From positions 38,300 through 102,299 of the forward strand of contig OMVW01000004.1 of assembly GCA_900314595.1 (NCBI GenBank): 64,000 nt of DNA, written 5' to 3'. The notes beneath the pieces were generated by a model. The model had not been told where the DNA came from. It saw only the letters and a program-made list of their open reading frames with translations, and made no database searches. This stretch comes from an uncultured Dialister sp. Its GTDB lineage: Bacteria > Bacillota > Negativicutes > Veillonellales > Dialisteraceae. How positions within the stretch are numbered: the stretch's first letter is position 1; each line of letters begins with the position of its first letter. Positions 8,406 to 14,460 of the stretch are shown piece after piece. The position numbers and the translations under genes are program-made.

Positions 8406-8826
8406 TGAAGTAAGAAAGCAGATTTTTGATGATTTCAAAAAAATGGTAACCACGGAATCGGTAGTAGGTGAACCGATTTACCTGGGAGACGCAACCATCG
8501 TCCCCTTTGTGGATATTTCCTTCGGCTTCGGCAGCGGTTCCCACACGGGGAGCGGCGCTTCCGGCGGCGCAGGCGGCGGCAAAGTAACGCCTACGGCAGT
8601 CCTCATCATGAAAGGGGAAAGAGTGGAACTCTTCTCCATCAAGAATGCTACGCCCAATGGAACTATCGATAAAGTCCTCAATATGGTGCCGGAAGTGGTA
8701 TCCCATTTCACAAAGAAGAAAGAAAAGAAAGCGGAAGTCCGCGAAGCTGCCCTGAAGGAAGCCAAACAGGCCATGCAGGAAGAAGCGGAAACGGCAGCTA
8801 TCGAAGCAAAAGGGGATAAGGCGTGA
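8398..8826 (+). CDS. GerW/YtfJ-family protein
   Basis: The 142-residue protein matches the GerW (YtfJ) family: VVGEPIYLGDATIVPFVDISFGFGSG, then a Gly/Ser/Ala-rich stretch and a short domain ending in VPEVVSHF, followed by a Lys/Glu/Ala-rich helical tail. In Bacillus YtfJ is needed for a spore-lysozyme-dependent germination step, yet homologues occur in non-sporing relatives. The window shows no other sporulation gene. The start ATG lies within the end of the DUF2953 gene (8 bp overlap). A strong terminator follows. Its role in a diderm, probably non-sporing host is open. Confidence 0.87.
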   Translation: MDDEVRKQIFDDFKKMVTTESVVGEPIYLGDATIVPFVDISFGFGSGSHTGSGASGGAGGGKVTPTAVLIMKGERVELFSIKNATPNGTIDKVLNMVPEVVSHFTKKKEKKAEVREAALKEAKQAMQEEAETAAIEAKGDKA

Positions 8827-8832
8827 GTACGG

Positions 8833-8868
8833 AGAGCTGTGGAAATATAATTTTTCCGCAGCTCTTTT
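8833..8868 (+). terminator. Terminator of the PAP2-WYL-ytfI-ytfJ operon
   Basis: A long stem AGAGCTGTGGAAA / TTTCCGCAGCTCT is followed by TTTT, starting 7 bp after the stop at 8826. Confidence 0.92.
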
Positions 8869-8876
8869 ATTGCAGC

Positions 8877-9020
8877 CGTGAATCGTGACCCGTGAAGGAT
8901 AGGGTTTCCCTGCTGGAAACCAATCTTATATAGTACGCATCGTTCATGGGATGCCCCCCAAAGCCCATATAAAACTGCCCGCAGGGCGCCGCCTAAACGA
9001 AGAACGAATAACGATATCGA
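8877..9020. repeat. Mosaic repeat element: heptamers + hairpin A facing hairpin B + heptamers
   Basis: Left half: three CGTGAAT-type heptamers (8877-8897), then GAAGGATA and hairpin A (GGTTTCC / GGAAACC, 8903-8921) followed by AATCTTATATA. Right half, inverted: CCCATATAAAA and hairpin B (GCCCGCAGGGC region, 8964-8993) followed by ACGAATA-type heptamers to 9020. This is the most compact inverted A/B pair in the window. Confidence 0.8.
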
Positions 9021-9101
9021 TATTTGAGGAAACGCAAATCTCACAGCCATTTCTCCCAATCGTAAACATTGTAAAGCTGACTGAAAACCATGACTTTCCC
9101 A

Positions 9102-9130
9102 TTGACATGGACGAATTCTTTGATTAAAAT
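9102..9130 (+). promoter_or_regulatory. Sigma-A type promoter of the OmpH/Skp gene
   Basis: TTGACA at 9102-9107 and TAAAAT at 9125-9130, 17 bp apart, 52 bp before the start codon. Confidence 0.88.
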
Positions 9131-9181
9131 TAATACATACTTGCTTTTACCCCCAATTTGAGGGCGAGTTAGGAGGACAAT

Positions 9182-9598
9182 ATGAAAATGAATAAAGCTG
9201 TCGCAGCCATCGCTGCTGGTATGATTGCATTTGGTTCCGTATTTTCTGCTTCTGCAGCAGGAATCGGTTATGTGAATTTTGACTACCTCATGAATTCTCA
9301 TCCGAAGATGCAGAAAGCTCAGCTGGACTTCAAGGCTGCCGCTCAGAAAGCTTCTGAAACTTTCAGGAGCAAAGCTGCCGGCAAGACCGATCAGGAAAAA
9401 CAGCAGATTGCAACCGACCTGGACAAAGAACTGCAGGAAAAAGAAAGATCCCTGATTACACCGATCCGTACTGATGTGATCAAAGCTATCCAGCAGGTTC
9501 GTCAGGAAAAGAGCCTGGATGTCATTCTGGAACAGGCTGCTGTCGTTGACGGCGGTGTAGATGTAACCTCTGCGGTTGCTCAGAAACTGGCAAAATAA
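9182..9598 (+). CDS. OmpH/Skp-family periplasmic chaperone
   Basis: The 138-residue protein starts with a clear Sec signal peptide (MKMNKAVAAIAAGMIAFGSV, cleavage after SASAA near residue 26) and continues with GIGYVNFDYLMNSHPKMQ, the OmpH/Skp N-terminal motif, then a long charged helical region and a C-terminal VILEQAAVVDGGVDVT strand as in the family. Skp holds unfolded outer-membrane proteins in the periplasm, so the gene marks a diderm envelope. It has its own consensus promoter, a TAGGAGGA ribosome site and its own terminator, so it is probably monocistronic and strongly expressed. Confidence 0.92.
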   Translation: MKMNKAVAAIAAGMIAFGSVFSASAAGIGYVNFDYLMNSHPKMQKAQLDFKAAAQKASETFRSKAAGKTDQEKQQIATDLDKELQEKERSLITPIRTDVIKAIQQVRQEKSLDVILEQAAVVDGGVDVTSAVAQKLAK

Positions 9599-9609
9599 TT
9601 GATTCCGGA

Positions 9610-9640
9610 AACGGTGCAGCCCATGGCTGCACCGTTTTTT
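9610..9640 (+). terminator. Terminator of the OmpH/Skp gene
   Basis: Perfect 10-bp stem ACGGTGCAGC / GGCTGCACCGT with loop CCAT and six Ts, 12 bp after the stop. Confidence 0.95.
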
Positions 9641-9660
9641 CTTACCGGGAGGGAAAAAGA

Positions 9661-10173
9661 ATGGATAAGCTGTCTCTACTTTGCAAAGCCATGATTACCT
9701 ATGATAAAGGCGACGTCCGCCGCATTCATCATTTCCTGAAAGTTCACGCCTTCGCCCGCCAGATCGGCCTGGAAGAAGGACTTGATGAAAAGACGCTCTT
9801 CCGCCTGGAAGCGGCAGCCTATGTACATGATATCGGTATTCACGAAGGGGAGAGGCGTTTCGGCAGAAACGACGGCATGATCCAGCAGGAACTGGGACCG
9901 GGAGAATCCCGTCCCATGCTGGAAGCCCTTTCCTTTGATGAAGAGGATATCGAACGCATCTTGTGGCTGGTGGCCCATCATCACTCCTATGGCTCCATCG
10001 ACGGTCCGGATGCGCAGATCCTGGCGGAAGCGGATATGCTGGTCAACCAGTATGAAGACAATGCTCCGCGGAAACAGAATGAAGCGCTCTATCACCGCCT
10101 TTACAAGACGACTGCTGGGAAGCGGATTTTTGAAGAACTGTATTTTGAGGATTACAAGGCAGGAAAAGAATGA
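9661..10173 (+). CDS. HD-domain phosphohydrolase
   Basis: The 170-residue protein has the HD-domain metal ligands in order: His in RRIHHFLKVHAFAR (about 21-34), the HD pair in YVHDIGIHEG (about 54-63), a further His pair in LVAHHHSYG (about 103-111) and an Asp in AEADMLVNQYED (about 120-131). HD enzymes hydrolyse phosphate esters of nucleotides or small metabolites. It is the first gene of a three-gene operon with 4-bp overlaps into the MutT-like and MutY genes, suggesting a role linked to nucleotide-pool cleaning. That functional link is inference; the substrate is unknown. Confidence 0.88.
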   Translation: MDKLSLLCKAMITYDKGDVRRIHHFLKVHAFARQIGLEEGLDEKTLFRLEAAAYVHDIGIHEGERRFGRNDGMIQQELGPGESRPMLEALSFDEEDIERILWLVAHHHSYGSIDGPDAQILAEADMLVNQYEDNAPRKQNEALYHRLYKTTAGKRIFEELYFEDYKAGKE

Positions 10174-10640
10174 GAGATACTTCACTCGTTTACCCGTTCC
10201 GGGGAGACGGGAAAATCCTTCTTGGCCGCAAGCGGCGGGGCATGGGCTATGGGAAATGGAACGGCTTCGGCGGAAAAATCGAAGCCGGTGAAACCATGCG
10301 CGAGTGCGCCGCAAGAGAGCTCTACGAAGAGTGCGGCCTGCGTTCCAATACGGAAGATCTGGAAATGGTGGCAGACCTCTATTTCCATCAGCCATCAGCT
10401 CTTGAATGGTCCCATGCAGGCATTGTGTACTTTGCGAAGAAATGGATGGGAATCCCCTGCCTTTCGGAAGAAATGGAACCCCGCTGGTTTTCACCGGAAG
10501 AATTTCCCTATGAGGAAATGTGGATGGCCGACAAAGTGTGGCTTCCACTCGTCCTTTCGGGACGGAAAATACGGGGCATCATCTACTTTGCAGAAGACGG
10601 GGAAACCGTCTATGATTACGAATTCAGGGAAATGGAATGA
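10170..10640 (+). CDS. Nudix hydrolase, MutT/MTH1-like (probable 8-oxo-dGTP diphosphatase)
   Basis: The 156-residue protein contains a complete Nudix box, G(x5)E(x7)REx2EE, read here as GKIEAGETMRECAARELYEE at about residues 35-54. The flanking WNGFGGKIE sequence resembles eukaryotic MTH1 more than classic MutT. Such enzymes remove oxidised purine nucleotides such as 8-oxo-dGTP before incorporation. The adjacent mutY, overlapping by 4 bp, acts on the matching A:8-oxoG mispair, which strengthens the assignment. Substrate preference (8-oxo-dGTP versus 2-OH-dATP or others) cannot be read from sequence. Confidence 0.9.
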   Translation: MRDTSLVYPFRGDGKILLGRKRRGMGYGKWNGFGGKIEAGETMRECAARELYEECGLRSNTEDLEMVADLYFHQPSALEWSHAGIVYFAKKWMGIPCLSEEMEPRWFSPEEFPYEEMWMADKVWLPLVLSGRKIRGIIYFAEDGETVYDYEFREME

Positions 10641-11695
10641 AACCATCTGACAAGTGGACCGGAAAGCTCCTTGCCTGGTTTGATGACCATAAAAGGGACC
10701 TTCCCTGGAGGGAAGACAAGCCACGGAATCCCTATCACGTATGGATTTCGGAAATCATGCTGCAGCAGACGCGGACCGAAGCGGTGAAGCCCTATTTCCA
10801 TTCCTGGATGGAAAAATTTCCAACCATTCATGATCTTGCAAAGGCTTCGGAAGCGGAAGTCCTCCACCAGTGGCAGGGCCTTGGCTATTACAGCCGGGCA
10901 AGGAATATCCATAAAGCGGCAAGGGAAATGGAAGAAAAATACGGCGCCCGGCTTCCTCAGGACAAAGAAGAAATCCGCAGCCTTCCCGGCATCGGGGACT
11001 ATACGGCAGGCGCCATCCTCTCCATGGCTTACGGAAAAAAAGAAGGAGCCATCGATGGCAATGTGCTCCGCGTCTATGCAAGACTTTATCAAATTGAAGA
11101 AGATATTTTAAAGAGCAGGGGAAAAAAGGCCATCGCCTCCCTGGTGGAAAAGACGCTGCCGGAAAGGGCAGGGGACTTCAATGAAGCCTTGATGGATCTC
11201 GGGGCAGATGTGTGCATTCCCAAATCCCCCCGCTGCAGGGAATGTCCTCTCCGGGGCGAATGCATGGCCTTTGAAAAGGGTTTGCAGGATAAACTGCCCC
11301 TTCGCACGAAAAAGAAACCACAGCTCCTTCAGGAAGCGGCCTGCGGAATCATCATGAAAGAAGGAAAGGTGCTCCTTCACAAAAGGCCCTCCCGCGGCAT
11401 GCTGGCCTCCATGTGGGAATTTCCCATGATCCTTTCGGAATCGGCGGAAACTTCCCGGGCTGAACTGGAATCACTCCTTCAGTCAGAGGCGGAAGAACTG
11501 GTGTGGAAATATAAACATGTCTTCACCCACCGCATCTGGATGATGAAAGCCTATACCATGAAAAGCTGCGTAGTACCAAAAGGAGAGTACCGCTGGTTTA
11601 CCGCAGAAGAATACAAAGAAATCCCCCTCGCAGGCCCTCACGCAAAGCTGGCAGCCTTCACGGAAAAACTGTTACGGGAAGAAGGAGACTTCTGA
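10637..11695 (+). CDS. mutY: A/G-specific adenine DNA glycosylase
   Basis: MutY removes adenine mispaired with 8-oxoguanine. The 352-residue protein has the catalytic Glu region SEIMLQQTRTEAVKPYF near residues 38-54, the helix-hairpin-helix LPGIGDYTAGAI near 116-127, the GAIDGNVLRV segment, and the four cluster cysteines in CIPKSPRCRECPLRGEC (C-x6-C-x2-C-x5-C) near 194-210 for a [4Fe-4S] cluster. A C-terminal Nudix-like domain (from about 225, ACGIIMKEGKVLLHKRP) provides 8-oxoG recognition, as expected. It closes the HD-mutT-mutY operon, forming a compact oxidised-guanine defence unit. Confidence 0.96.
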   Translation: MKPSDKWTGKLLAWFDDHKRDLPWREDKPRNPYHVWISEIMLQQTRTEAVKPYFHSWMEKFPTIHDLAKASEAEVLHQWQGLGYYSRARNIHKAAREMEEKYGARLPQDKEEIRSLPGIGDYTAGAILSMAYGKKEGAIDGNVLRVYARLYQIEEDILKSRGKKAIASLVEKTLPERAGDFNEALMDLGADVCIPKSPRCRECPLRGECMAFEKGLQDKLPLRTKKKPQLLQEAACGIIMKEGKVLLHKRPSRGMLASMWEFPMILSESAETSRAELESLLQSEAEELVWKYKHVFTHRIWMMKAYTMKSCVVPKGEYRWFTAEEYKEIPLAGPHAKLAAFTEKLLREEGDF

Positions 11696-11726
11696 TACAA
11701 TAAAAGCGGAAGAACTTTTTGAGCCC

Positions 11727-11850
11727 TTAGTAGTTAGCCGATAGCAGTTAGCAATCCTCAAAGTTACTGGAAATGGCTAATGGCGAATAGCTAATGGCTG
11801 ATTGTCTGGGAACTTTATTCCGAAGGAGACTGTCCTTCGGAAAACTGTAT
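11727..11850. repeat. Heptameric arrays with type C hairpin
   Basis: Bases 11727-11752 hold TTAGCAG-type heptamers and 11773-11803 hold TGGCTAA/TAGCTAA heptamers. They lead into a hairpin TTCCGAAGGA / TCCTTCGGAA (11818-11841) followed by AACTGTAT, matching the type C sequence at 5341-5539. Confidence 0.78.
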
Positions 11851-11905
11851 ATATCCTTTCACAAACTTAAAGTGCATAAGGGAACCTGCCGGTTTAAAAG
11901 CCTTT

Positions 11906-12168
11906 GTTTCGGGAATCCCGGGAGTTTCGGGGTGGTGCGGCGCAATAGTAAAAAGCGCCGCAAAATCTTTATATAACAAATATGATTCTATAAATCTCGA
12001 TTCCGATTGAGAGATAAAAGAATCAGCACCTTGAAGCAAAATCCCCATACAAAACTCGCGGCCCATCAGGGCCGCCACCTTCCCGATAATCCCGCACCCC
12101 GCACCCCGTATCCCGCACCCCGATTCAACGGCTGATGGCTAACAGCTATTACCCATTACCCATCAGCA
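11906..12168. repeat. Mosaic repeat element with two opposing B hairpins
   Basis: The forward half has TTTCGGG-type units and a B hairpin with GCGGCGC / GCGCCGC (11935-11962). About 85 bp later the inverted half reads CCCCATACAAAACTCGCGGC (12043-12062) with a GCGGCCC / GGGCCGC stem, CCACCTTC, then a run of CCCGCAC heptamers (12082-12122) and GGCTAAC/ACCCATT heptamers to 12168. No gene is seen in the whole 11696-12205 gap. Confidence 0.78.
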
Positions 12169-12182
12169 GAAATCTCAGTTTT

Positions 12183-12199
12183 CCCCCCCCCGAAAGGAG
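12183..12199 (+). promoter_or_regulatory. Run of nine C directly before a ribosome site
   Basis: Nine consecutive Cs (12183-12191) touch the GAAAGGAG ribosome-binding site (12192-12199) of the metallophosphoesterase gene. Such runs slip during replication in other bacteria and can alter expression when they lie near a promoter or ribosome site. Whether it varies here is unknown. Confidence 0.55.
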
Positions 12200-12205
12200 T
12201 CCCCC

Positions 12206-13330
12206 ATGTTCGAGCGCATGATACTTATGATTTTTTCCATTCTGGGTCTCCTGAATGGCTCTCTTTTTGCGCTCATCATGAGGAGGCGGAATTTTTTCCG
12301 TTACACTTTTGGCGGATTCCTTATAGGGCTCGCTTCGGCGGGATATTTCGTATGGTATGCGAAAGGCTATGACGGGCTGGGAACCTGGTCCCTGTGGCTG
12401 GGCTACCTTTTCTGCGGCCTCATGGTGAGCCAGATTGTTTTATTTCCTGCCTATGTCATTCTTCCCTTCTTCACGATTTCAAAGAAACTGAAAAAACCTG
12501 CCCAATACCTGTCTCTGGCGGCCCTGGCGGCAGCGCTCTTCATCGGCATTTTCGGAGCTGTCGACGGAAACCGTCGGGAAGTGACGGAGTATCTGGATGT
12601 CTATGTGGAAGGCCTTCCGGAAGCCTTTGACGGCTACAAGGCGGCCCAGCTCACGGATACCCACATCGGACCCTATTTCCGGGCGGAGGATCTCCCCCAT
12701 GAATTCGACCGGGCCAGGGAAGAGGGGGCGCAGGTGGTCTTCTTCACGGGCGACCTTATCGATGATGTGCGCCATATGCCGGAAGCGGCCGGTACCCTTT
12801 CTGAGAAATATAAGGATTTTGAAGACGGAATCATTTATGTCTGGGGCAATCACGAATATTACCGGGGCCAGGCCTATATTCATGGTTTCCTGAACCAGAC
12901 GCCTGTAAAGATTCTGGAAAATGAACACATGAAGATTACCAGGAATGGAGAATCCCTGTATGTAGCAGGCGTTGACTATCCCTGGGTACGGGGTGAACGG
13001 AGCAAAGCCTTCCAGCGCCAGCGGAAAGACATGACCGAATGGGCCTATGAAGGAATTCCGAAGGATGCGAAAGTCATCCTGCTCGCCCATAATTCCTCTT
13101 TCATCGATGAAGGTTTTGCACGGGGAGCCATCCTCACCCTGACGGGCCATACCCACGGTACCCAGTTCGGCCTTTTCGGACGGCCCATCATTACGCCTTT
13201 CAAATTCACCCGCGGCCTTTACTCCGACGGTACCCATCCCGGCTACGTCTCCAGAGGCAGCGCCAGCTGGTTTCCCTTCCGCTTCTCCTGCCCCAGGGAA
13301 CTGGTCATTATCACATTTCATAGAAAATAG
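12206..13330 (+). CDS. Membrane-anchored metallophosphoesterase (YaeI/YkoQ type)
   Basis: The 374-residue protein has about four N-terminal membrane helices (residues 4-120) followed by a calcineurin-like phosphoesterase domain. Metal-binding motifs are all visible in order: LTDTHIG (about 150-156), FTGDLIDD (about 185-192), WGNHEYY (about 213-219), LAHNSS (about 294-299) and TGHTHGTQFG (about 314-323). Related Bacillus and E. coli proteins act on phospholipid headgroups or other phosphoesters at the inner membrane. It stands alone between repeat elements, with GAAAGGAG upstream next to a C-run. The substrate is not predictable. Confidence 0.9.
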   Translation: MFERMILMIFSILGLLNGSLFALIMRRRNFFRYTFGGFLIGLASAGYFVWYAKGYDGLGTWSLWLGYLFCGLMVSQIVLFPAYVILPFFTISKKLKKPAQYLSLAALAAALFIGIFGAVDGNRREVTEYLDVYVEGLPEAFDGYKAAQLTDTHIGPYFRAEDLPHEFDRAREEGAQVVFFTGDLIDDVRHMPEAAGTLSEKYKDFEDGIIYVWGNHEYYRGQAYIHGFLNQTPVKILENEHMKITRNGESLYVAGVDYPWVRGERSKAFQRQRKDMTEWAYEGIPKDAKVILLAHNSSFIDEGFARGAILTLTGHTHGTQFGLFGRPIITPFKFTRGLYSDGTHPGYVSRGSASWFPFRFSCPRELVIITFHRK

Positions 13331-13353
13331 AATCATACATTTAGAGAGCCTGG

Positions 13354-13640
13354 CAAGGGAAAGGGATAAGAGGAAAGGGATAAGGGAAGGTGACGCCGCC
13401 CGGCGGCGCGAGTTTGTATGGGGACTTTTCACAGGCAGGGCTTAAAGACTCTGCAGTGCTAAAATAAAAAGCTTTCACTGAATGGAAATTCAATGAAAGC
13501 TTTTATTTTGGAATAGACAGGAAAATAAATTTGTCAATGGGGGCACTGACCGGGAGCCGAAGGCTTCATACATAAGATTGGTTTTCCGCAGGAAAACCAT
13601 ATCCTTTCCTTTTCCCTTTTCCCGTTCCCCTTTCCCCTCG
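13354..13640. repeat. Mosaic repeat element flanking a terminator: B forward, A reverse
   Basis: Forward half: AAGGGAA/AGGGATA heptamers (13354-13387), then hairpin B (GCCGCCCGGCGGC, 13394-13408) followed by GAGTTTGTATGGGGAC and TTTTCACAGG. Reverse half: CATAAGATTGGTTTTCC and hairpin A (GGTTTTCC / GGAAAACC, 13580-13598), ATATCC, then C/T-rich heptamers of TTTTCCC type to 13640. The heptamers of the two halves are complementary in type. A terminator palindrome sits between them. Confidence 0.82.
13460..13511. terminator. Bidirectional terminator between convergent genes
   Basis: A long palindrome, AAAATAAAAAGCTTTCA with its complement TGAAAGCTTTTATTTT around GGAA, gives A-tract and T-tract on either side and can serve the plus-strand phosphoesterase and the minus-strand gene ending at 13663. 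Confidence 0.9.
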
Positions 13641-13662
13641 TTCATGGAGAATTTGTCAGAAC

Positions 13663-14169
13663 TCAGCTCTTCGCCGTAGAGATTGTCGTATCGATCTTAT
13701 TTTCCGGTTTCTGGGAAATCTGCACGATTTCACTGCGGATCCGTTCCATTTCATCGTTGTTGTCCTGAGTGAGGGGCTTGAGGGTGACGGTGGAACCATC
13801 TGCATTGGTGAAAGGGGTATCCATGGTCTTGGAGATTGTATTGTAAGAGAGCGCGAGATCTTTGCCGCCTTTTTTCGGGGTCACTACGAGCCTTCCGCCA
13901 TCGACTACGCCAGTGCCTGCCAGAGATCCGTCCACTTCACGGCTGCCCTGCTGGACTTTATGGTCTACATTGATGGTTCCATCCTCGTTCTTTGTGAAAT
14001 TGATGGTTTCCAGATTGCGGATATTATCGCCGGACCAGTTGATCCCTGCGTCCTGCACGCCCCACCAGGTGCCCTGCCAGGGACCGCCGCTGATGAAGTG
14101 AACAAAAATAAAGAATCCGCCTGCTATAAGTATGATAATGGCAATGAGTAAAAGTGCCAGTTTTTTCAT
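13663..14169 (-). CDS. Exported or membrane-anchored protein of unknown function
   Basis: The 168-residue product begins with a single strong hydrophobic segment (about residues 4-27) that anchors or exports it. The rest is a hydrophilic beta-rich region with a GGPWQGTWWGVQDAG motif just after the membrane segment and a lysine-containing VTPKKGGKDLALSYN stretch. The WxGTW-like start recalls lipocalin-like or copper-resistance small exported domains, but I cannot assign a family. It is monocistronic, converging with the phosphoesterase and divergent from gyrA. Confidence 0.72.
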   Translation of the reverse strand: MKKLALLLIAIIILIAGGFFIFVHFISGGPWQGTWWGVQDAGINWSGDNIRNLETINFTKNEDGTINVDHKVQQGSREVDGSLAGTGVVDGGRLVVTPKKGGKDLALSYNTISKTMDTPFTNADGSTVTLKPLTQDNNDEMERIRSEIVQISQKPENKIDTTISTAKS

Positions 14170-14382
14170 GATTACACGTCCTTAGGGAAATAGAGAGTAT
14201 ACAAGTTAATTATATAAAAAACAGACAAATAAAGGAAGGTGTTTTTTGAATTTTATTTTACCTTTCTTCAGCGGGAATTTTACAAAAATGGCTTTATTTT
14301 CAGTCAAACGAAATTTATTTTCTGTATAAGAAACAGTAAATCTGCTTAAAAACGGCCTTAAATGGCTTTTTTAGCGATTTCA

Positions 14383-14391
14383 TGGTATAAT
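14383..14391 (+). promoter_or_regulatory. Extended -10 promoter of gyrA
   Basis: TGG-TATAAT (14383-14391) with no good -35 match at the 17-bp position, 70 bp before the gyrA start. The TG extension compensates for the weak -35. Confidence 0.72.
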
Positions 14392-14410
14392 ATATAAAAA
14401 GTTCCAACGG

Positions 14411-14437
14411 GACCCGGGGCTTTCGGGTCTTATTTTT
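14411..14437 (+). promoter_or_regulatory. Terminator-like hairpin in gyrA leader
   Basis: GACCCG / CGGGTC (14411-14416 with 14424-14429) followed by TTATTTTT, between the promoter and the AAAGGAG ribosome site. It has the form of an intrinsic terminator or attenuator inside the 5' leader. Confidence 0.6.
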
Positions 14438-14460
14438 ATGTTTGAAACAAAGGAGTCCTT

